The translations under genes were made by a program, and so were the position numbers. From contig NZ_MZMU01000003.1 of NCBI RefSeq assembly GCF_004123835.1, positions 186,001-250,000 on the forward strand: a stretch of DNA of 64,000 nt. The letters run 5' to 3'. The stretch is from Rhizobium leguminosarum. GTDB lineage: Bacteria; Pseudomonadota; Alphaproteobacteria; Rhizobiales; Rhizobiaceae. Numbering within the stretch: position 1 is the first letter of the stretch; the number at the start of each line of letters is the position of its first letter. The notes below the pieces were generated by a model. It saw only the letters and a list, made by a program, of their open reading frames with translations. It made no database searches and was not told the origin of the DNA. Shown in pieces: positions 6,448 through 17,595 of the stretch.

Positions 6448-9350
6448 ATGGGGGAACCAGCCTTCTTTTCGCTGGCAGGCGGGGTCCGGGCGGTGGCGGC
6501 GGGTGCGATGATGCCGGAGGGCATGCGCTCGCGCAGCTCGTCTTCTTCCTCGGCCATGACGGCCTTCATCCGGGCGGTGATGTTGGCGCGCTTGCTGTCG
6601 CCTGATATTTTCTGGCCGACCAGATCGGTGACGTAGAAGGTATCGATCACCTTCTCGCCGAAAGTGGTGATGCGGGCCGACTGGATGTCGAGTGACAGAT
6701 CGGAAAGTACGGCGGTGATCTCCGACAGCAACCCCGGCCGGTCGAGGCATTCGACCTCGATGACGGTGAACTTGTTCGACAGGCTGTTGGTGATGTTGAC
6801 CGACGGCGGAATGACGAAGGCCTTGCTTTTCTTGCGGTTGCGCGCGCGCGTGGCGATGACCTCGGGCAGCCGCTTGCGGCCGGACAGCACGTCCTCGATC
6901 ATCCGGCCGATCGTCGCGGCCCGGCGCAGTTCGTCGGCATCGTCGGTGAATTCGCGGCTGACATGGATCGTGTCGAGCGCCCGCCCGTCCGACGTCGTGA
7001 AGATCTGCGCGTCGACGATGTTGGCCCCGGCCGCGGCACAGGCGCCGGCAATGACGGCGAGCAGCCGCGGATGGTCGGGCGACAGCACGGTGATCTCGGT
7101 GATCGCGTGGAAACTGTCGGTGCGCACCGTGGTGGCGAGCGCCTGGCCCGCTTTATCCGCCTGGCGGATGAAATCAGCGTGGCGGATCTGGTCTTCCAGC
7201 GGCACGGAGAGCAGATAGGGCTGGTAGTGCAGCTTGGTATAGGTATTGCGGTCCTTCTGGCTCCAGTCGGCGAGTGCTGAATGCAGCGCCTCGGCGGCGG
7301 CATTGGCGCGTTCCTTGCGGGAGACCTCCGAAAAGCCGCCGGCGAGCAGCAGCTCGGTTTCATAATAGAGCGTGCGCAGCAACTGGCCCTTCCAGCCGTT
7401 CCAGACACCCGGACCGACGGCGCGGATATCGCAGATCGTGAGGATCAACAGCATCTTCAGCCGGTCGAGCGATTGCACGCGGTCGGCGAAATCGGTGATC
7501 GTCTTGCGGTCGGTGAGGTCGCGGGTCTGCGCCACCATCGACATGGTCAGATGTTCTTCGATCAGCCAGACGACGATTTCCGTCTGCTTCTGCGACAGGC
7601 CGAAGCGGGCGCAGAGCTTGCGGGCGACGCGGGCGCCGGCGATCGAATGATCCTCCTGGCGGCCTTTGGCGATGTCGTGGAGGAGAACGGCGACATAAAG
7701 CGCCTCGCGGTCCTCGATGCCGGGCATCAGCTTGTTGGCGAGCGGATGCAGATCCTCGGCGCGCCCCTTGTCGATCTCGGAGAGAATGTCGACGGTACGG
7801 ATCAGATGTTCGTCGACCGTATAGTGGTGATACATGTTGAACTGCATCATCGCGACGATCTTGCCGAATTCGGGGATGAAGCGGCCGAGCACGCCGGCCT
7901 CGTTCATCCGGCGCAGGATGAGCGCCGGATCCCGCTTCGACGTCAGGATCGACATGAACAGCCGGTTCGCCTCGTCGTTTTCCCGCAAGCTGTTGTCGAT
8001 CAAGGCGAGGGAACGGGTAACCCGTTTCAGCGCGTCCGGATGGAATTCCAGCCCGTTGATGTCGGCGACGTGGAAGAGCCGGATGATGTTGACGGGATCG
8101 CGCTTGAAGACTTCGGGGTCGGCCAGCGCAATGCGGCCGCGGTCTTCAACGAATTCGACGCTGCCGGCGATCTTGCGGTTGCGGTGGGTGAAGCGGCTGA
8201 TGACGCCGGTGAGGCCCGGGATCGACTTCGCCTGCTGGTCTTCAAGCGCGGCGCAGAGGATGCGCGTGAGATCGCCGACATCCTTGGCGACGAGGAAATA
8301 GTGCTTCATGAAGCGCTCGACGGCCGAAAGGCCCGGGCGGCTATGATAGCCGAAGGCTTCGGCGATCTCGCGCTGGATATCGAAGGACAGACGTTCCTCG
8401 GCCTTGCCGGTCAGGAAGTGCATATGGCAGCGCACCGCCCAGAGAAAATCATCGGCTTTTTCAAGCAGGCGGTATTCGTGCTTGGAGAGCACCCCGAGCT
8501 TGACCAGTTCCGCCTGGTCGCGCACGTGATAATAATATTTCGAGATCCAGAACAGCGTGTGCAGGTCGCGAAGCCCGCCCTTGCCTTCCTTGACGTTCGG
8601 TTCGACGAGATAACGCGTGTCGCCCGCCTTGCGGTGGCGCTCGTCGCGCTCGGCAAGCTTGGCGGCGATGAATTCGGGACCGGTTCCGGTGACGATCTCC
8701 TTGTCGAAGCGGGTCTCGAGCTCGGTTTCCAGCCGCTGCAGGCCGCAGATGTAGCGCATCTCCAGGATGGCGGTGCGGATCGTCATGTCGGACTTGGAAA
8801 GCGCAATGCATTCTTCCACCGTGCGGGTGGCATGGCCGACCTTGAAGCCCATGTCCCAGAGCACGTAGAGCATGAATTCGACCGCCTTGTGCGTCTCTTC
8901 CGCCGGCCTCGGCAGGAAGAGGAACAGCAGGTCGATATCCGAGCCGGGCGCCAGCGTGTCGCGGCCGTAGCCGCCGACGGCGGTGACCGCGAACTTGTCC
9001 TTCTGCTGCGGAAAGATATGGGCGGTGGCGAAATTGTAGAGGACGGTGGTGATCTGGTCCTGCAGCCAGGAAATCCGGTAGGCGCAGTTGAGCCCGCCGC
9101 CGTCGGCCATCAGTGCCTCGCGTGCCTTCTGCCGGCCTTCGGTGCTCGCCTTCTTCAGTACCGCCAGAAGATCGGCGCGAAGGACGTCGGGCCGGTTCCG
9201 GTTGGCCTCGGCAATGGCGTCACATTGCTTCTGCAAGAGCTCGACGTCGAGGATATTGGAGAAATCGAGGTCGCGCATCGCTGTCGCCGGGGCGGTTTCC
9301 TGTTCATGCCGGACTGCCGGTTCACGGCCTGCCGCTTGTTTCGTCTGCAT
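6444..9350 (-). CDS. glnD: Bifunctional [protein-PII] uridylyltransferase / uridylyl-removing enzyme
   Basis: 968 residues. This is the cytoplasmic glutamine sensor that uridylylates and de-uridylylates PII proteins, the top of the nitrogen control cascade. Order of domains: nucleotidyltransferase with [15 protein letters not shown] at 126-140; HD phosphohydrolase with [14 protein letters not shown] (His-Asp at 558-559); and two C-terminal ACT domains, the second starting around [12 protein letters not shown]. Both catalytic sites look intact. Start 9350 is used; an in-frame ATG at 9278 (MRDLDF) is possible. The stop overlaps an ATG of the minicistron chain leading into murJ. Confidence 0.97.
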   Translation of the reverse strand: MQTKQAAGREPAVRHEQETAPATAMRDLDFSNILDVELLQKQCDAIAEANRNRPDVLRADLLAVLKKASTEGRQKAREALMADGGGLNCAYRISWLQDQITTVLYNFATAHIFPQQKDKFAVTAVGGYGRDTLAPGSDIDLLFLFLPRPAEETHKAVEFMLYVLWDMGFKVGHATRTVEECIALSKSDMTIRTAILEMRYICGLQRLETELETRFDKEIVTGTGPEFIAAKLAERDERHRKAGDTRYLVEPNVKEGKGGLRDLHTLFWISKYYYHVRDQAELVKLGVLSKHEYRLLEKADDFLWAVRCHMHFLTGKAEERLSFDIQREIAEAFGYHSRPGLSAVERFMKHYFLVAKDVGDLTRILCAALEDQQAKSIPGLTGVISRFTHRNRKIAGSVEFVEDRGRIALADPEVFKRDPVNIIRLFHVADINGLEFHPDALKRVTRSLALIDNSLRENDEANRLFMSILTSKRDPALILRRMNEAGVLGRFIPEFGKIVAMMQFNMYHHYTVDEHLIRTVDILSEIDKGRAEDLHPLANKLMPGIEDREALYVAVLLHDIAKGRQEDHSIAGARVARKLCARFGLSQKQTEIVVWLIEEHLTMSMVAQTRDLTDRKTITDFADRVQSLDRLKMLLILTICDIRAVGPGVWNGWKGQLLRTLYYETELLLAGGFSEVSRKERANAAAEALHSALADWSQKDRNTYTKLHYQPYLLSVPLEDQIRHADFIRQADKAGQALATTVRTDSFHAITEITVLSPDHPRLLAVIAGACAAAGANIVDAQIFTTSDGRALDTIHVSREFTDDADELRRAATIGRMIEDVLSGRKRLPEVIATRARNRKKSKAFVIPPSVNITNSLSNKFTVIEVECLDRPGLLSEITAVLSDLSLDIQSARITTFGEKVIDTFYVTDLVGQKISGDSKRANITARMKAVMAEEEDELRERMPSGIIAPAATARTPPASEKKAGSPI

Positions 9351-9504
9351 GCGCTATAGCCCCTTTGCCCGGCGATTGACACGGGCTTTCATACTGCAAG
9401 AACCTTTAAATTTGGCGAAATGGTGTTGGTTCGCCGCAAGAGGCGACGGCGCTTTGACACAAGGCGCCGGCTTTCTCGGAAATCCCCAGGCTTTCCCGAA
9501 ATCT

Positions 9505-9780
9505 TCAGCCGGCGGCCCGCGCATTCAGCAAATGCAGCACCTGCCGTGTCTCGCGCATGATCTCCTCGAGCGCCTGCCTGTCGCATTCGCGATAGCCGGC
9601 CTTGGCAATCGACGTGCCGAGCTCTGAGATCACGGCGCAGCAGCGGGTGATTTTCAGCATGCCGATCGGCGAAGTCCAGCCGCGGGCATTGCGGTCCTTA
9701 TCGGCGCGCCGCATCGTATCGAGCATGGAGCAGATGAGCGAGAGGCGCTCGGTTTCGCGAACCAGTTTTTCCATGAACAT
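9505..9780 (-). CDS. Small conserved-looking protein of unknown function, downstream of mutS
   Basis: 91 residues (or 89 from the second ATG). Mainly helical and charged, with cysteines at several positions (SLICSMLD, ITRCCAVIS, YRECDRQ) but no recognised metal motif. No signal peptide or membrane segment. It begins 12 bp after the mutS stop on the same strand, so it is probably co-transcribed with mutS, and glnD starts 154 bp further on. I do not recognise the family and give no function. Codon use resembles neighbours, and the tight spacing argues that it is real. Confidence 0.65.
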   Translation of the reverse strand: MFMEKLVRETERLSLICSMLDTMRRADKDRNARGWTSPIGMLKITRCCAVISELGTSIAKAGYRECDRQALEEIMRETRQVLHLLNARAAG

Positions 9781-9792
9781 GGCGCGCCGCTC

Positions 9793-12519
9793 CTATTTCA
9801 GCTTTTTCTTGAGGTCGTAAAGCGCATCCATTGCCTCGCGTGGCGTCATGTCGTCAAGGCTCATCGCCTTTAGCGCCTCCTCGACCTTGGAGGCCCCACG
9901 GGCCGTTTCCTCGCGGCGCACCGCCACCTGGAAAAGCGGCAGGTCGTCGATCAGCTGGCTCGCCGGGTTCTTGCGGTCGGCATCTTCCAGACGGGTAAGC
10001 ACGTCGCGGGCGCGCGCCACGACCGAGGCCGGAAGTCCGGCAAGACGCGCGACCTGGATGCCGTAGGAGCGGTCCGCCGCACCCGGCCCGACCTCGTGCA
10101 GGAAAATCACGTCGCCGTCCCATTCCTTGACGCGCATCGTCGCGTTCGATAGCCGGCCAAGCTTTTCCGAAAGAACGGTCAGTTCGTGGAAATGCGTGGC
10201 GAAGAGGCCGCGGCAGCGATTGGCCTCATGCAGGTGCTCGACGGCAGCCCAGGCGATCGAAAGACCGTCGAACGTCGCGGTGCCGCGGCCGATCTCATCG
10301 AGGATGACGAGCGAACGGTCGCTCGCCTGGTTGAGGATTGCCGCCGTTTCCACCATCTCGACCATGAAGGTCGAGCGCCCGCGCGCCAGATCGTCGGAGG
10401 CACCGACGCGCGAGAAAAGCCGGTCGACGATGCCGATATGGGCCGATGCCGCCGGCACGAAGGAGCCCATCTGCGCCAGGATTGATATCAGCGCGTTCTG
10501 GCGCAGGAAGGTCGACTTACCGCCCATGTTCGGGCCGGTCAGCAGCCAGATCGCCCCGTCCCGGTCGCCGGTCTTTGGCGAGAGATCGCAATGATTGGCG
10601 ACGAAGGGGCCGCCCGCCTGCCGCCGCAGCGCCTGCTCGACGACCGGATGGCGCCCGCCCTCGATGGCAAACATCTTCGAGCCGTCGACCTGCGGGCGGC
10701 AATAGGCCTGCTCCTCGGCGAGAAGCGCCAGGCCTGCGGCGACGTCGATCACGGCAAGCGCCCGGGCGCCGGATTTGATCGCCTCGGCTTCTGCAACGAC
10801 GGCGGCCGTCATCCTGTCGAAGGCTTCGAGTTCGATGGTCAGCGCCTGATCGGCGGCATTGGCGATGCGGCTTTCGAGGTCGGCAAGTTCGGTCGTGGTA
10901 AAGCGCATGGCGTTCGCCATCGTCTGGCGGTGGATGAAGCGGGCCTTCGCGTCCGCCGTCTCCGTCATCGGCGAGGCATTGCCGGCGGTGACTTCGATGA
11001 AATAACCGAGGACGTTATTGTGCTTGATCTTCAGCGACCGGATGCCGGTTTCCTCGGCATATTGCAATTGCAGGCCGGCGATGACGCGACGCGACTGGTC
11101 GCGCAGTGCCCGGACCTCGTCGAGCTCGGCGCTGGCGCCGTCGCGCAGGAAGCCACCATCGCGTTTCAACAGCGGCAATTCGTCGGCGAGCGTTTCGGCA
11201 AGCAGCTTTTCCAGTGCCGCGGGAAGGGCCTGCAGCCCGGACAGCGCCTGGCCGAGCTCTTCGGGCAGCATCGCCTTGCCGAGCATGGCCGCAACTCCGC
11301 CCGCCGCTTCGAGGCCCTGGCGGATCGCCCAGAGATCGCGCGGGCCGCCGCGGTCGAGCGCCAGGCGCGACAGAGCGCGCGGCATGTCGGGCACATGTTT
11401 CAGCGTGTCGCGCAGATTGCCGCAGAGCAGGGGTTCGTCGATCAGGAAGCCGATCGAATCGAGCCGCGCATTGATGCGGGCGGGGTCGGTCAGCGGCGAC
11501 ATCAGCCGCTCGGCAAGAAGCCTGGCGCCGCCGCCGGTAACGGTGCGGTCGATCGCCTTCAAGAGCGAACCGTTGCGATCGCCGGATAGCGTGCGGGCAA
11601 GTTCGAGATTGGCGCGGGTGGCGGGGTCGATGAACAGCGTCGAAGCGGCACTTTCCCGCTCCGGCTTTCCAAGCGGCGGCCGCTCGGCGATCTGCGTCTT
11701 CTCGACATAGGCGACGGCGGCGGCCGCTGCCGCCAGCTCGGCGCGCGAGAAGGTGCCGAAGCCGTCGAGCGTCGCGACGCCGAAATACCGCGCGATCCGG
11801 CCTTCGGCGCTGGCGCTGTCGAAGAGCACGGAAGGCTGCGGCACTGCTGTGCGGCCGAGCACGTCGAAGACCGGTTTGAGTTCGGGATCGTGGAAGATCG
11901 TGTCAGGCAGGATGAGTTCGCGCGGATCGATGCGCAGGATATCGGCAAGCAGTCGCGAGGCTTCGGTCTCGGCAAGCCGGAAGACGCCGGTGGAAATATC
12001 GATCCAGGCAAGCGCCAGCAAGACCTCGCCGCTGGCGCGAATGCGGGTCAGCGCCATCAGATAGTTGGATTCCGAGGGCGAAAGCAGCTTTTCCTCGGTG
12101 ATCGTGCCGGGTGTGACGAGGCGGACGACGTCACGCTTGACGACGGATTTCGCGCCGCGTTTCTTTGCTTCGGCCGGATCCTCGATCTGCTCGCAGACGG
12201 CGACGCGGAAGCCGAGCGAAATCAGCTTCTGCAGATAATCGTCGGCCGCATGCACCGGAACGCCGCACATCGGGATATCCTGGCCCATGTGCTGGCCGCG
12301 CTTGGTCAGCGTGATGCCGAGTGCGCGTGAGGCTTCCAGCGCATCCTCGAAGAACAGCTCGTAGAAATCGCCCATGCGATAGAACAGAAGCGAATCCGGA
12401 TTGTTCGCCTTGATCTCGATATATTGCTCCATCATCGGCGTCGCCGAGGCACGGCTTTCCGCCGTGGCGAGCTCGGCAGCCGAAAAGGCTTCATTCCCTG
12501 TGTCTATTCGTGCGTTCAC
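9793..12519 (-). CDS. mutS: DNA mismatch repair protein MutS
   Basis: 908 residues, full-length bacterial MutS, which binds mismatches and recruits MutL. Mismatch-reading motif [10 protein letters not shown] places Phe52 and Glu54 in domain I. Walker [10 protein letters not shown] is at 662-670, followed by the Walker B region [15 protein letters not shown] and the ATPase H-loop FATHFHEL. The C-terminus has the usual helix-rich tail. It is divergent from the malic enzyme gene over 113 bp and followed by the small gene at 9505-9780. Confidence 0.98.
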   Translation of the reverse strand: MNARIDTGNEAFSAAELATAESRASATPMMEQYIEIKANNPDSLLFYRMGDFYELFFEDALEASRALGITLTKRGQHMGQDIPMCGVPVHAADDYLQKLISLGFRVAVCEQIEDPAEAKKRGAKSVVKRDVVRLVTPGTITEEKLLSPSESNYLMALTRIRASGEVLLALAWIDISTGVFRLAETEASRLLADILRIDPRELILPDTIFHDPELKPVFDVLGRTAVPQPSVLFDSASAEGRIARYFGVATLDGFGTFSRAELAAAAAAVAYVEKTQIAERPPLGKPERESAASTLFIDPATRANLELARTLSGDRNGSLLKAIDRTVTGGGARLLAERLMSPLTDPARINARLDSIGFLIDEPLLCGNLRDTLKHVPDMPRALSRLALDRGGPRDLWAIRQGLEAAGGVAAMLGKAMLPEELGQALSGLQALPAALEKLLAETLADELPLLKRDGGFLRDGASAELDEVRALRDQSRRVIAGLQLQYAEETGIRSLKIKHNNVLGYFIEVTAGNASPMTETADAKARFIHRQTMANAMRFTTTELADLESRIANAADQALTIELEAFDRMTAAVVAEAEAIKSGARALAVIDVAAGLALLAEEQAYCRPQVDGSKMFAIEGGRHPVVEQALRRQAGGPFVANHCDLSPKTGDRDGAIWLLTGPNMGGKSTFLRQNALISILAQMGSFVPAASAHIGIVDRLFSRVGASDDLARGRSTFMVEMVETAAILNQASDRSLVILDEIGRGTATFDGLSIAWAAVEHLHEANRCRGLFATHFHELTVLSEKLGRLSNATMRVKEWDGDVIFLHEVGPGAADRSYGIQVARLAGLPASVVARARDVLTRLEDADRKNPASQLIDDLPLFQVAVRREETARGASKVEEALKAMSLDDMTPREAMDALYDLKKKLK

Positions 12520-12632
12520 GGAGGTGGAGTTTTTCCCAAAAAAACAGGTGCCAACCCTATCCGCGCGCCGCTATAGATGACAACAGCATTTGAGGAAGAG
12601 CAAAGCGTCGCCCACAGGACGTTGGAGGATTT

Positions 12633-14915
12633 ATGCCCGATATCGATAAGAAGGACCGGCCGGTGACCTCGGTTACCGACCAGGAGGCGCTCGAATTTCA
12701 CGCAATGGGCCGGCCCGGCAAGCTGGAGATTAACCCGACCAAGCCGATGGCGACGCAGCGTGACCTTTCGCTTGCCTATTCGCCGGGTGTTGCCGTGCCC
12801 GTGAAGGCAATCGCCGCCGATCCGCAGACCGCCTACGATTATACGGCGCGCGGCAATATGGTTGCCGTCATTTCCAACGGCACGGCGATCCTCGGCCTCG
12901 GCAATCTCGGCGCGCTGGCGTCCAAGCCCGTCATGGAAGGCAAGGCGGTGCTGTTCAAACGCTTTGCCGATGTCGATTCCATCGACCTCGAGATCGATAC
13001 GGAAAATGTCGACGAGTTCATCAACTGCGTGCGCTTCCTCGGTCCTTCCTTCGGGGGCATCAACCTCGAGGATATCAAGGCGCCGGATTGTTTCGTCATC
13101 GAAAGCCGGCTGCGCGAGCTGATGGACATTCCGGTGTTCCATGACGACCAGCATGGAACGGCGATCATCGCCGCCGCCGGCCTGATCAATGCGCTGGAGC
13201 TGACCGGCCGCGACCTGAAAACGACGAAGCTCGTCTGCAACGGTGCGGGTGCTGCGGCGATCGCCTGCGTCGAACTCATCAAGGCGATGGGTTTTGCGCC
13301 TGAGAACGTCATCCTCTGCGACACCAAGGGCGTCATCTACCAGGGCCGCACCGAGGGCATGAACCAGTGGAAATCCGCGCATGCGGCAAAGACCGACGCG
13401 CGCACGCTGGAAGAGGCGATGAAAGGCGCGGACGTCGTTTTCGGCCTGTCGCAGAAGGGCGCATTTTCGGCCAAGATGATTCGCTCGATGGCGGAGCGGC
13501 CGATCATCTTCGCCATGGCCAATCCAGATCCGGAGATCACGCCGGAAGAGGTGGCCCGCATCCGCGATGACGCCATCATGGCGACCGGCCGCTCGGACTA
13601 TCCGAACCAGGTCAACAACGTCCTCGGCTTTCCCTATATCTTCCGCGGCGCTCTCGATGTCCGCGCCTCCACAATCAACGACGCAATGAAGATCGCCGCC
13701 GTTAACGCGCTGGCAAACCTTGCCCGCGAGGACGTGCCTGATGACGTCGTTGCCGCCTACCAGGGCAACCGGCCGCGTTTCGGGTCGCAATACATTATCC
13801 CCGTTCCCTTCGATCCCAGGCTGATCTCGGCGATCCCGGTGGCAGTCGCGCAAGCCGCGATCGAAAGCGGCGTCGCCCGCAAGGTCATCACCGACATGGC
13901 CGGTTACGCCCGCGAGCTTTCGGCGCGCCGCGATCCGATCGCCTCGACGCTCGCCAGCCTTTACGAGCGCGTCCGCCGCCGTCCGAAGCGCATCGTCTTT
14001 GCCGAGGCCGAGGAAGAACAGGTCCTGCGTGCGGCGATGTCCTACGCCAACCAGCAACTCGGCACCGCCATCCTGCTCGGCCGCGAGGACCTGATCCGGG
14101 CGACGGCGGAGCGCGCCGGCATCGACCTCAACCGGCCCGGCTTCGAGATCGTCAATGCCCGTATCTCGACCCGCGTCGAGGCCTATATCGATTATCTCTA
14201 TGCCCGGCTGCAGCGGCATGGTTATCTCCATCGCGACGCCCAGCGGTTGATCCATAACGACCGCAACCACTTCGCCGCCACCATGGTGGCCTTGGGCGAC
14301 GCCGACGGCATGGTTACCGGCATCACCCGCAACTATTCGACGGCGCTCGAGGATGTGCGCCGCTGCATCGACGAAAAGCCCGGTCACCGCGTCATCGGCG
14401 TGTCGCTGGCGCTCTGCCGCGGCCGCACGGTCTTCGTCGCCGATACGGCGGTGCACGACATGCCGACGGCCGAGGAGCTTGCCGATATCGCCGAAGAGGC
14501 CGCCGGTCTGGCGCGGCGCATGGGTTATCCGCCGCGGGTCGCCATGCTGGCCTATTCCACCTTCGGCCATCCCTCGGGCGAACGTTCCGAGAGGGTGCGC
14601 GAGGCGGTGAAGATCCTCGACAAGCGCCGCGTCGATTTCGAATATGACGGCGAGATGGCGGCCGATGTCGCTCTGAACCGCAAGGTGATGGAGCAATATC
14701 CCTTCTGCCGCCTCTCCGGCCCGGCCAACGTGCTGGTCATGCCGGCGTTCCACTCGGCCTCGATCTCAACCAAGATGCTGCAGGAGCTCGGGGGCTCCAC
14801 GGTGATCGGCCCGATCCTCGTCGGCCTCGACAAGCCGGTGCAGATCACCTCGATGGGCGCCAAGGATTCCGACATCGTCAACATGGCGGCGATCGCCGCC
14901 TACGGCGGTTCGTAA
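12633..14915 (+). CDS. tme: NADP-dependent malic enzyme with C-terminal phosphotransacetylase-like domain
   Basis: 760 residues converting malate to pyruvate and CO2. The N-terminal malic enzyme part (to about residue 430) has [31 protein letters not shown] and the nucleotide-binding [15 protein letters not shown]. The C-terminal part (about 430-755) is a phosphotransacetylase-like domain, typically non-catalytic but regulatory in this class. Such chimeric enzymes come as NAD (dme) and NADP (tme) types in rhizobia. Position beside mutS and near olsB favours tme, but cofactor preference cannot be proven here. TTGGAGGATTT precedes the ATG. A strong hairpin terminator follows. Confidence 0.9.
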   Translation: MPDIDKKDRPVTSVTDQEALEFHAMGRPGKLEINPTKPMATQRDLSLAYSPGVAVPVKAIAADPQTAYDYTARGNMVAVISNGTAILGLGNLGALASKPVMEGKAVLFKRFADVDSIDLEIDTENVDEFINCVRFLGPSFGGINLEDIKAPDCFVIESRLRELMDIPVFHDDQHGTAIIAAAGLINALELTGRDLKTTKLVCNGAGAAAIACVELIKAMGFAPENVILCDTKGVIYQGRTEGMNQWKSAHAAKTDARTLEEAMKGADVVFGLSQKGAFSAKMIRSMAERPIIFAMANPDPEITPEEVARIRDDAIMATGRSDYPNQVNNVLGFPYIFRGALDVRASTINDAMKIAAVNALANLAREDVPDDVVAAYQGNRPRFGSQYIIPVPFDPRLISAIPVAVAQAAIESGVARKVITDMAGYARELSARRDPIASTLASLYERVRRRPKRIVFAEAEEEQVLRAAMSYANQQLGTAILLGREDLIRATAERAGIDLNRPGFEIVNARISTRVEAYIDYLYARLQRHGYLHRDAQRLIHNDRNHFAATMVALGDADGMVTGITRNYSTALEDVRRCIDEKPGHRVIGVSLALCRGRTVFVADTAVHDMPTAEELADIAEEAAGLARRMGYPPRVAMLAYSTFGHPSGERSERVREAVKILDKRRVDFEYDGEMAADVALNRKVMEQYPFCRLSGPANVLVMPAFHSASISTKMLQELGGSTVIGPILVGLDKPVQITSMGAKDSDIVNMAAIAAYGGS

Positions 14916-14949
14916 ACTCCTCTGGGCCGACATTATGAGACGGCATTTT

Positions 14950-14985
14950 GTGCCCGGTCGACCGTGCGTCGGTCGGGCACTTTTT
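14950..14985 (+). terminator. Rho-independent terminator after the malic enzyme gene
   Basis: 13-bp stem GTGCCCGGTCGAC/GTCGGTCGGGCAC (two G-U pairs in RNA), 5-base loop, then TTTTT. It lies 35 bp past the stop codon. Confidence 0.9.
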
Positions 14986-15080
14986 GTGGATTATCCTTAC
15001 CCGGCTTCTCATAGGCGGCGGTTTAGGCTAAACTGCTGATAATGAAGTGATTCAGCGTCCTTATTGCTTCTTGCGAAATC

Positions 15081-15123
15081 GGCATCCATAAACTAAGTTG
15101 ATTGAACTAAGTTTATGGATGCC
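15081..15123. promoter_or_regulatory. Operator-like inverted repeat upstream of toxin-antitoxin pair
   Basis: Perfect 14-bp arms GGCATCCATAAACT (15081-15094) and AGTTTATGGATGCC (15110-15123) end 8 bp before the antitoxin ATG. Inside, the near-palindromic 9-mer AACTAAGTT occurs twice (15091-15099 and 15105-15113), 14 bp apart. This is the expected layout for autorepression by a Phd/YefM antitoxin with its toxin. Confidence 0.75.
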
Positions 15124-15131
15124 GAAGCGAG

Positions 15132-15374
15132 ATGCGAATCATCAACATCCATGAGGCAAAGACTCATCTGTCGCGGCTCGTCGAAAACGCCGCGAACGGT
15201 GAGGTCTTCGTGATCGCCAAGGCCGGCAAGCCGCTGGTCAAGGTGGTGCCGCTCGATGCCGGCGGTGCGCAGCAGATCCGCCGCGTCGGTTTCCTGAAGG
15301 GGCGGATCTCCGTGCCGGATGATTTCGACAGCATGGATCTGCAGGACGTCGCAAGGTTTTCAGAGCCGCGATGA
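15132..15374 (+). CDS. Type II antitoxin, Phd/YefM family
   Basis: 80 residues. The N-terminus MRIINIHEAKTHLSRLVENA is the DNA-binding Phd fold, followed by GEVFVIAKAGKPLVKVVPL. The C-terminal tail (GRISVPDDFDSMD) is the flexible acidic toxin-binding segment. It overlaps the toxin gene by 4 bp (ATGA), and a large perfect palindrome lies in its promoter. It presumably neutralises the PIN toxin and autorepresses the operon. Confidence 0.92.
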   Translation: MRIINIHEAKTHLSRLVENAANGEVFVIAKAGKPLVKVVPLDAGGAQQIRRVGFLKGRISVPDDFDSMDLQDVARFSEPR

Positions 15375-15760
15375 AGCTCCTTCTCGACACGCTGCTGCTG
15401 ATCTGGCTTGCGGAGGATTCGCCGAAACTGCCGACTGCGGCAAGGGAGCTGGTCGCCGATCCGCTCAACCAGCTTTTCTTCAGTCCCGCAAGCTTTGGTG
15501 AACTCAGCGCCAAGCACGCCGTCGGCCGCGACGATTTCAATCTCGATCCGCTGCTCTTCTACCGTGCCCTCATCGACAACGACTATTCCGAATTGCCGAT
15601 CACTGTCATGCATACGCTGGCGGTGCATCGGTTGCCGACGATCCACGCCGACCCCTTCGACCGGATCCTGGTCGCACAGTCGATCGTCGAAGGCATTCAG
15701 CTGCTGACGACGGATGAGACCGTCGCGCTCTATCCCGGTTCGATCCGGCTCTTCCGTTAG
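15371..15760 (+). CDS. Type II toxin, PIN-domain ribonuclease (VapC-like)
   Basis: 129 residues with the PIN acidic tetrad visible: Asp6 in LLLDTLLLIW, Glu44 in FGELSAKH, Asp94 and Asp97 in HADPFDRILVAQS. These residues hold Mg2+/Mn2+ for RNA cleavage, often of tRNA or rRNA. Paired by a 4-bp overlap with a Phd-type antitoxin. The TDETV segment near the end is also typical. All catalytic residues seem intact, so the locus is probably functional. The cleavage target is unknown. Confidence 0.92.
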   Translation: MKLLLDTLLLIWLAEDSPKLPTAARELVADPLNQLFFSPASFGELSAKHAVGRDDFNLDPLLFYRALIDNDYSELPITVMHTLAVHRLPTIHADPFDRILVAQSIVEGIQLLTTDETVALYPGSIRLFR

Positions 15761-15792
15761 CGCCCGTCCAGTCCGGCCGGACGGCGTACCGC

Positions 15793-16425
15793 TCAGCTGG
15801 CGAAGGCGATCAGGTTGCCGTCGAGGTCGCGAACAATGAAGGTCTGGGCACCCCATGGCTCGATTCTCAACCCCTGATGGAGCGGGACTTCAGCTCTCGT
15901 ATATTCCAGGAACAGTGCTTTGGCGTCGTCAAGCGTGATGGTCGCCGAAAGCGCGTCTTCCTCATGAAGCCGGAAATCCGGATGGAGAAAAGGCATGTCG
16001 ACTGAGCGAAGATTGAGCCGCGCCGCACCCCGGAAGACCTGAGCATAGAAGGCGGGCTCGCCATAGGTGAAGGCAAGCTCAAAGCCGAGCTTGCCAATAT
16101 AGAAATCGCAGGAGCTGCCGATGTCCCGGACGAAGAGTTGCGGTTGCGCGTCGATGAATGTCGGTGTCGAAGCTTTCGATTGTTGAGGCATGTTCATCAA
16201 GGTCAGTCCCTGTTTCAGCGCCGTCCAGCTTTCGAAACCTTCCTTTGCCGCAACGAGCTCCTGCGCATCGGCGAGCTTGAACGCGCAGTCGAGAATCTGC
16301 CGATCGTTCAGGCCGCCGTAACGGGGGAGCCACCGCCGGATTTCGGCGGCGACAGGATGATACCTGTTCTGATGCCAACGTTTATAGAGCTTGGCTCTCT
16401 TGCGGAGGTTTTCGAAATTCGACAT
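15793..16425 (-). CDS. VOC-family protein with an N-terminal helical domain
   Basis: About 210 residues from MSNFENLRKRAK (the frame is open to 16455). Residues 1-85 form a Lys/Arg-rich helical domain (LRKRAKLYKRWHQNRYHPV and DAQELVAAKEGFESWTALKQG) seen in glyoxalase-superfamily proteins of this architecture. The rest is a VOC module with PQLFVRDIGSSCDFYIGKLG and ending TFIVRDLDGNLIAFAS. Converges with the toxin gene, 32 bp away. Function might be binding or modifying a small toxic molecule; not determinable. Start codon uncertain because no clear ribosome site is seen. Confidence 0.8.
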   Translation of the reverse strand: MSNFENLRKRAKLYKRWHQNRYHPVAAEIRRWLPRYGGLNDRQILDCAFKLADAQELVAAKEGFESWTALKQGLTLMNMPQQSKASTPTFIDAQPQLFVRDIGSSCDFYIGKLGFELAFTYGEPAFYAQVFRGAARLNLRSVDMPFLHPDFRLHEEDALSATITLDDAKALFLEYTRAEVPLHQGLRIEPWGAQTFIVRDLDGNLIAFAS

Positions 16426-16537
16426 GGCGCATGGTTGAGATGTGTGGGCGGGCATAGCCCAGCCGGCACAATGCCGATGCGCCCCACGGAAAACGCGATG
16501 TCAGGATGAAGGGATGGCGGGGGATCGTCAAGCTTTA

Positions 16538-16590
16538 CAGCGCCGCGCGTTTTTTCAGACGCGCAAAAGGACGCTGCAACACTTTGAACT
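16538..16590. repeat. Palindromic repeat family B, copy B1 (core half)
   Basis: Matches the core CAGCGCCGCGCGT...ACGCGC...GGACGCTG followed by CACTTTGAA shared by all six family B copies. The second stem-loop of the full element is missing. It lies between the VOC gene and the end of olsB. Confidence 0.7.
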
Positions 16591-16608
16591 GCCGGCGGTC
16601 CTCGGCGT

Positions 16609-17487
16609 TTAGCTCGCGAAGCGGCCGGCGTCGGCGCCGTAATAATTCAGGTAGCGGTCCGAAATGCTGGAGATCGGCAGCACGATCAGCACGTCGGTCG
16701 TGTTGAAGGCATGATCGACGACCGCGTGGGAGCCGACCATCGCACCGAGGCGCATATAGCCCTTGATCAGCGGCGGCAGGGCCATCAGCGCCCGCTTCGG
16801 GTTGATGGCCTCGACCGGCATCAGGTCCATGTTGCGGGCCAGATGCGGCAGGGCGCCGACGGCCCATTCGTTCTTCGCCAGCACATTGTGGTAAAGGAAG
16901 GACAGCGCCAGCGCGTGGCTTTCGAGATAGACGCCGGGGAACGAGGCGCAGCCGAACATGGCGCTGACGCCGTGCTTCAGCGCGTAGGCCCAGTTGCCCT
17001 GCCACAGGAGCTCGACGGTGCGTTTGGTGCGGTATTCCGGCAGCACGCAGGAGCGGCCGAGTTCCATGAAGCGCTTGTCCGGATGTTTGGCGATGAGGCC
17101 CTCGATTTCGAATTCGGAAGCCGAGTAAAAACCGCCATTGGCGATGGCGACATCCTGGCGCAACAGCCTGTAGGTGCCGACGATCTGGTCTTCCGGGTCA
17201 CCCTCGATCGAGCGGTCGAGAACGAGAAGATGATCGCAAACAGCGTCATAGGCGTCGACATCGCGCTGGCGGCGCATGGCGTCCAGCGGTAGCTGCGCCT
17301 TCATTTCGTTGACGAAGACGCGGTAGCGCACGGCCTGTGCCGCATCGATCTCGCGTGCCGTGCGGGCAAGGCGGGTCTCCAGATTGCCGATGCGGCCGAG
17401 GATATCGCCGTCCTTCTGTACAGCAGCCGTCGAGGGCCGTGCAGCCTCCGCCGTGGTGTCACGATTCAGGATGTCGATGGCGGACAT
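16609..17487 (-). CDS. olsB: L-ornithine N(alpha)-acyltransferase (ornithine lipid synthesis)
   Basis: 292 residues of the GNAT-related OlsB family. It transfers a 3-hydroxyacyl group from acyl carrier protein to ornithine to give lyso-ornithine lipid, the first step to ornithine lipids in the membrane. Visible signatures are QAVRYRVFVNEM, MELGRSCVLPEYR and LIKGYMRLGAMVG, the last two being hallmarks of this family. The start is supported by GGGAGAATCG. No second-acylation (olsA-type) gene is next to it. The flanking malic enzyme and histidine kinase genes agree with the rhizobial arrangement I know. Confidence 0.92.
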   Translation of the reverse strand: MSAIDILNRDTTAEAARPSTAAVQKDGDILGRIGNLETRLARTAREIDAAQAVRYRVFVNEMKAQLPLDAMRRQRDVDAYDAVCDHLLVLDRSIEGDPEDQIVGTYRLLRQDVAIANGGFYSASEFEIEGLIAKHPDKRFMELGRSCVLPEYRTKRTVELLWQGNWAYALKHGVSAMFGCASFPGVYLESHALALSFLYHNVLAKNEWAVGALPHLARNMDLMPVEAINPKRALMALPPLIKGYMRLGAMVGSHAVVDHAFNTTDVLIVLPISSISDRYLNYYGADAGRFAS

Positions 17488-17595
17488 GACGATTCTCCCG
17501 TTGCCGGCTTATCGACGCCATAAAACACTTCTCTACGACAGGAAAGTGACATTTTGAATTTCCAAGCGCAAGAAGCGTGCCGGTTTCTGAGGCGC

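Noticed and set aside
7281..9359. 692-residue plus-strand open frame antisense to glnD
   Set aside because: Long antisense frame expected from codon bias in GC-rich genes; glnD on the other strand has all its motifs, and the antisense product has no recognisable domain.
12516..14753. 745-residue minus-strand open frame opposite the malic enzyme gene
   Set aside because: Antisense shadow. The plus-strand protein has complete catalytic motifs, and the minus frame also overlaps the mutS start region.
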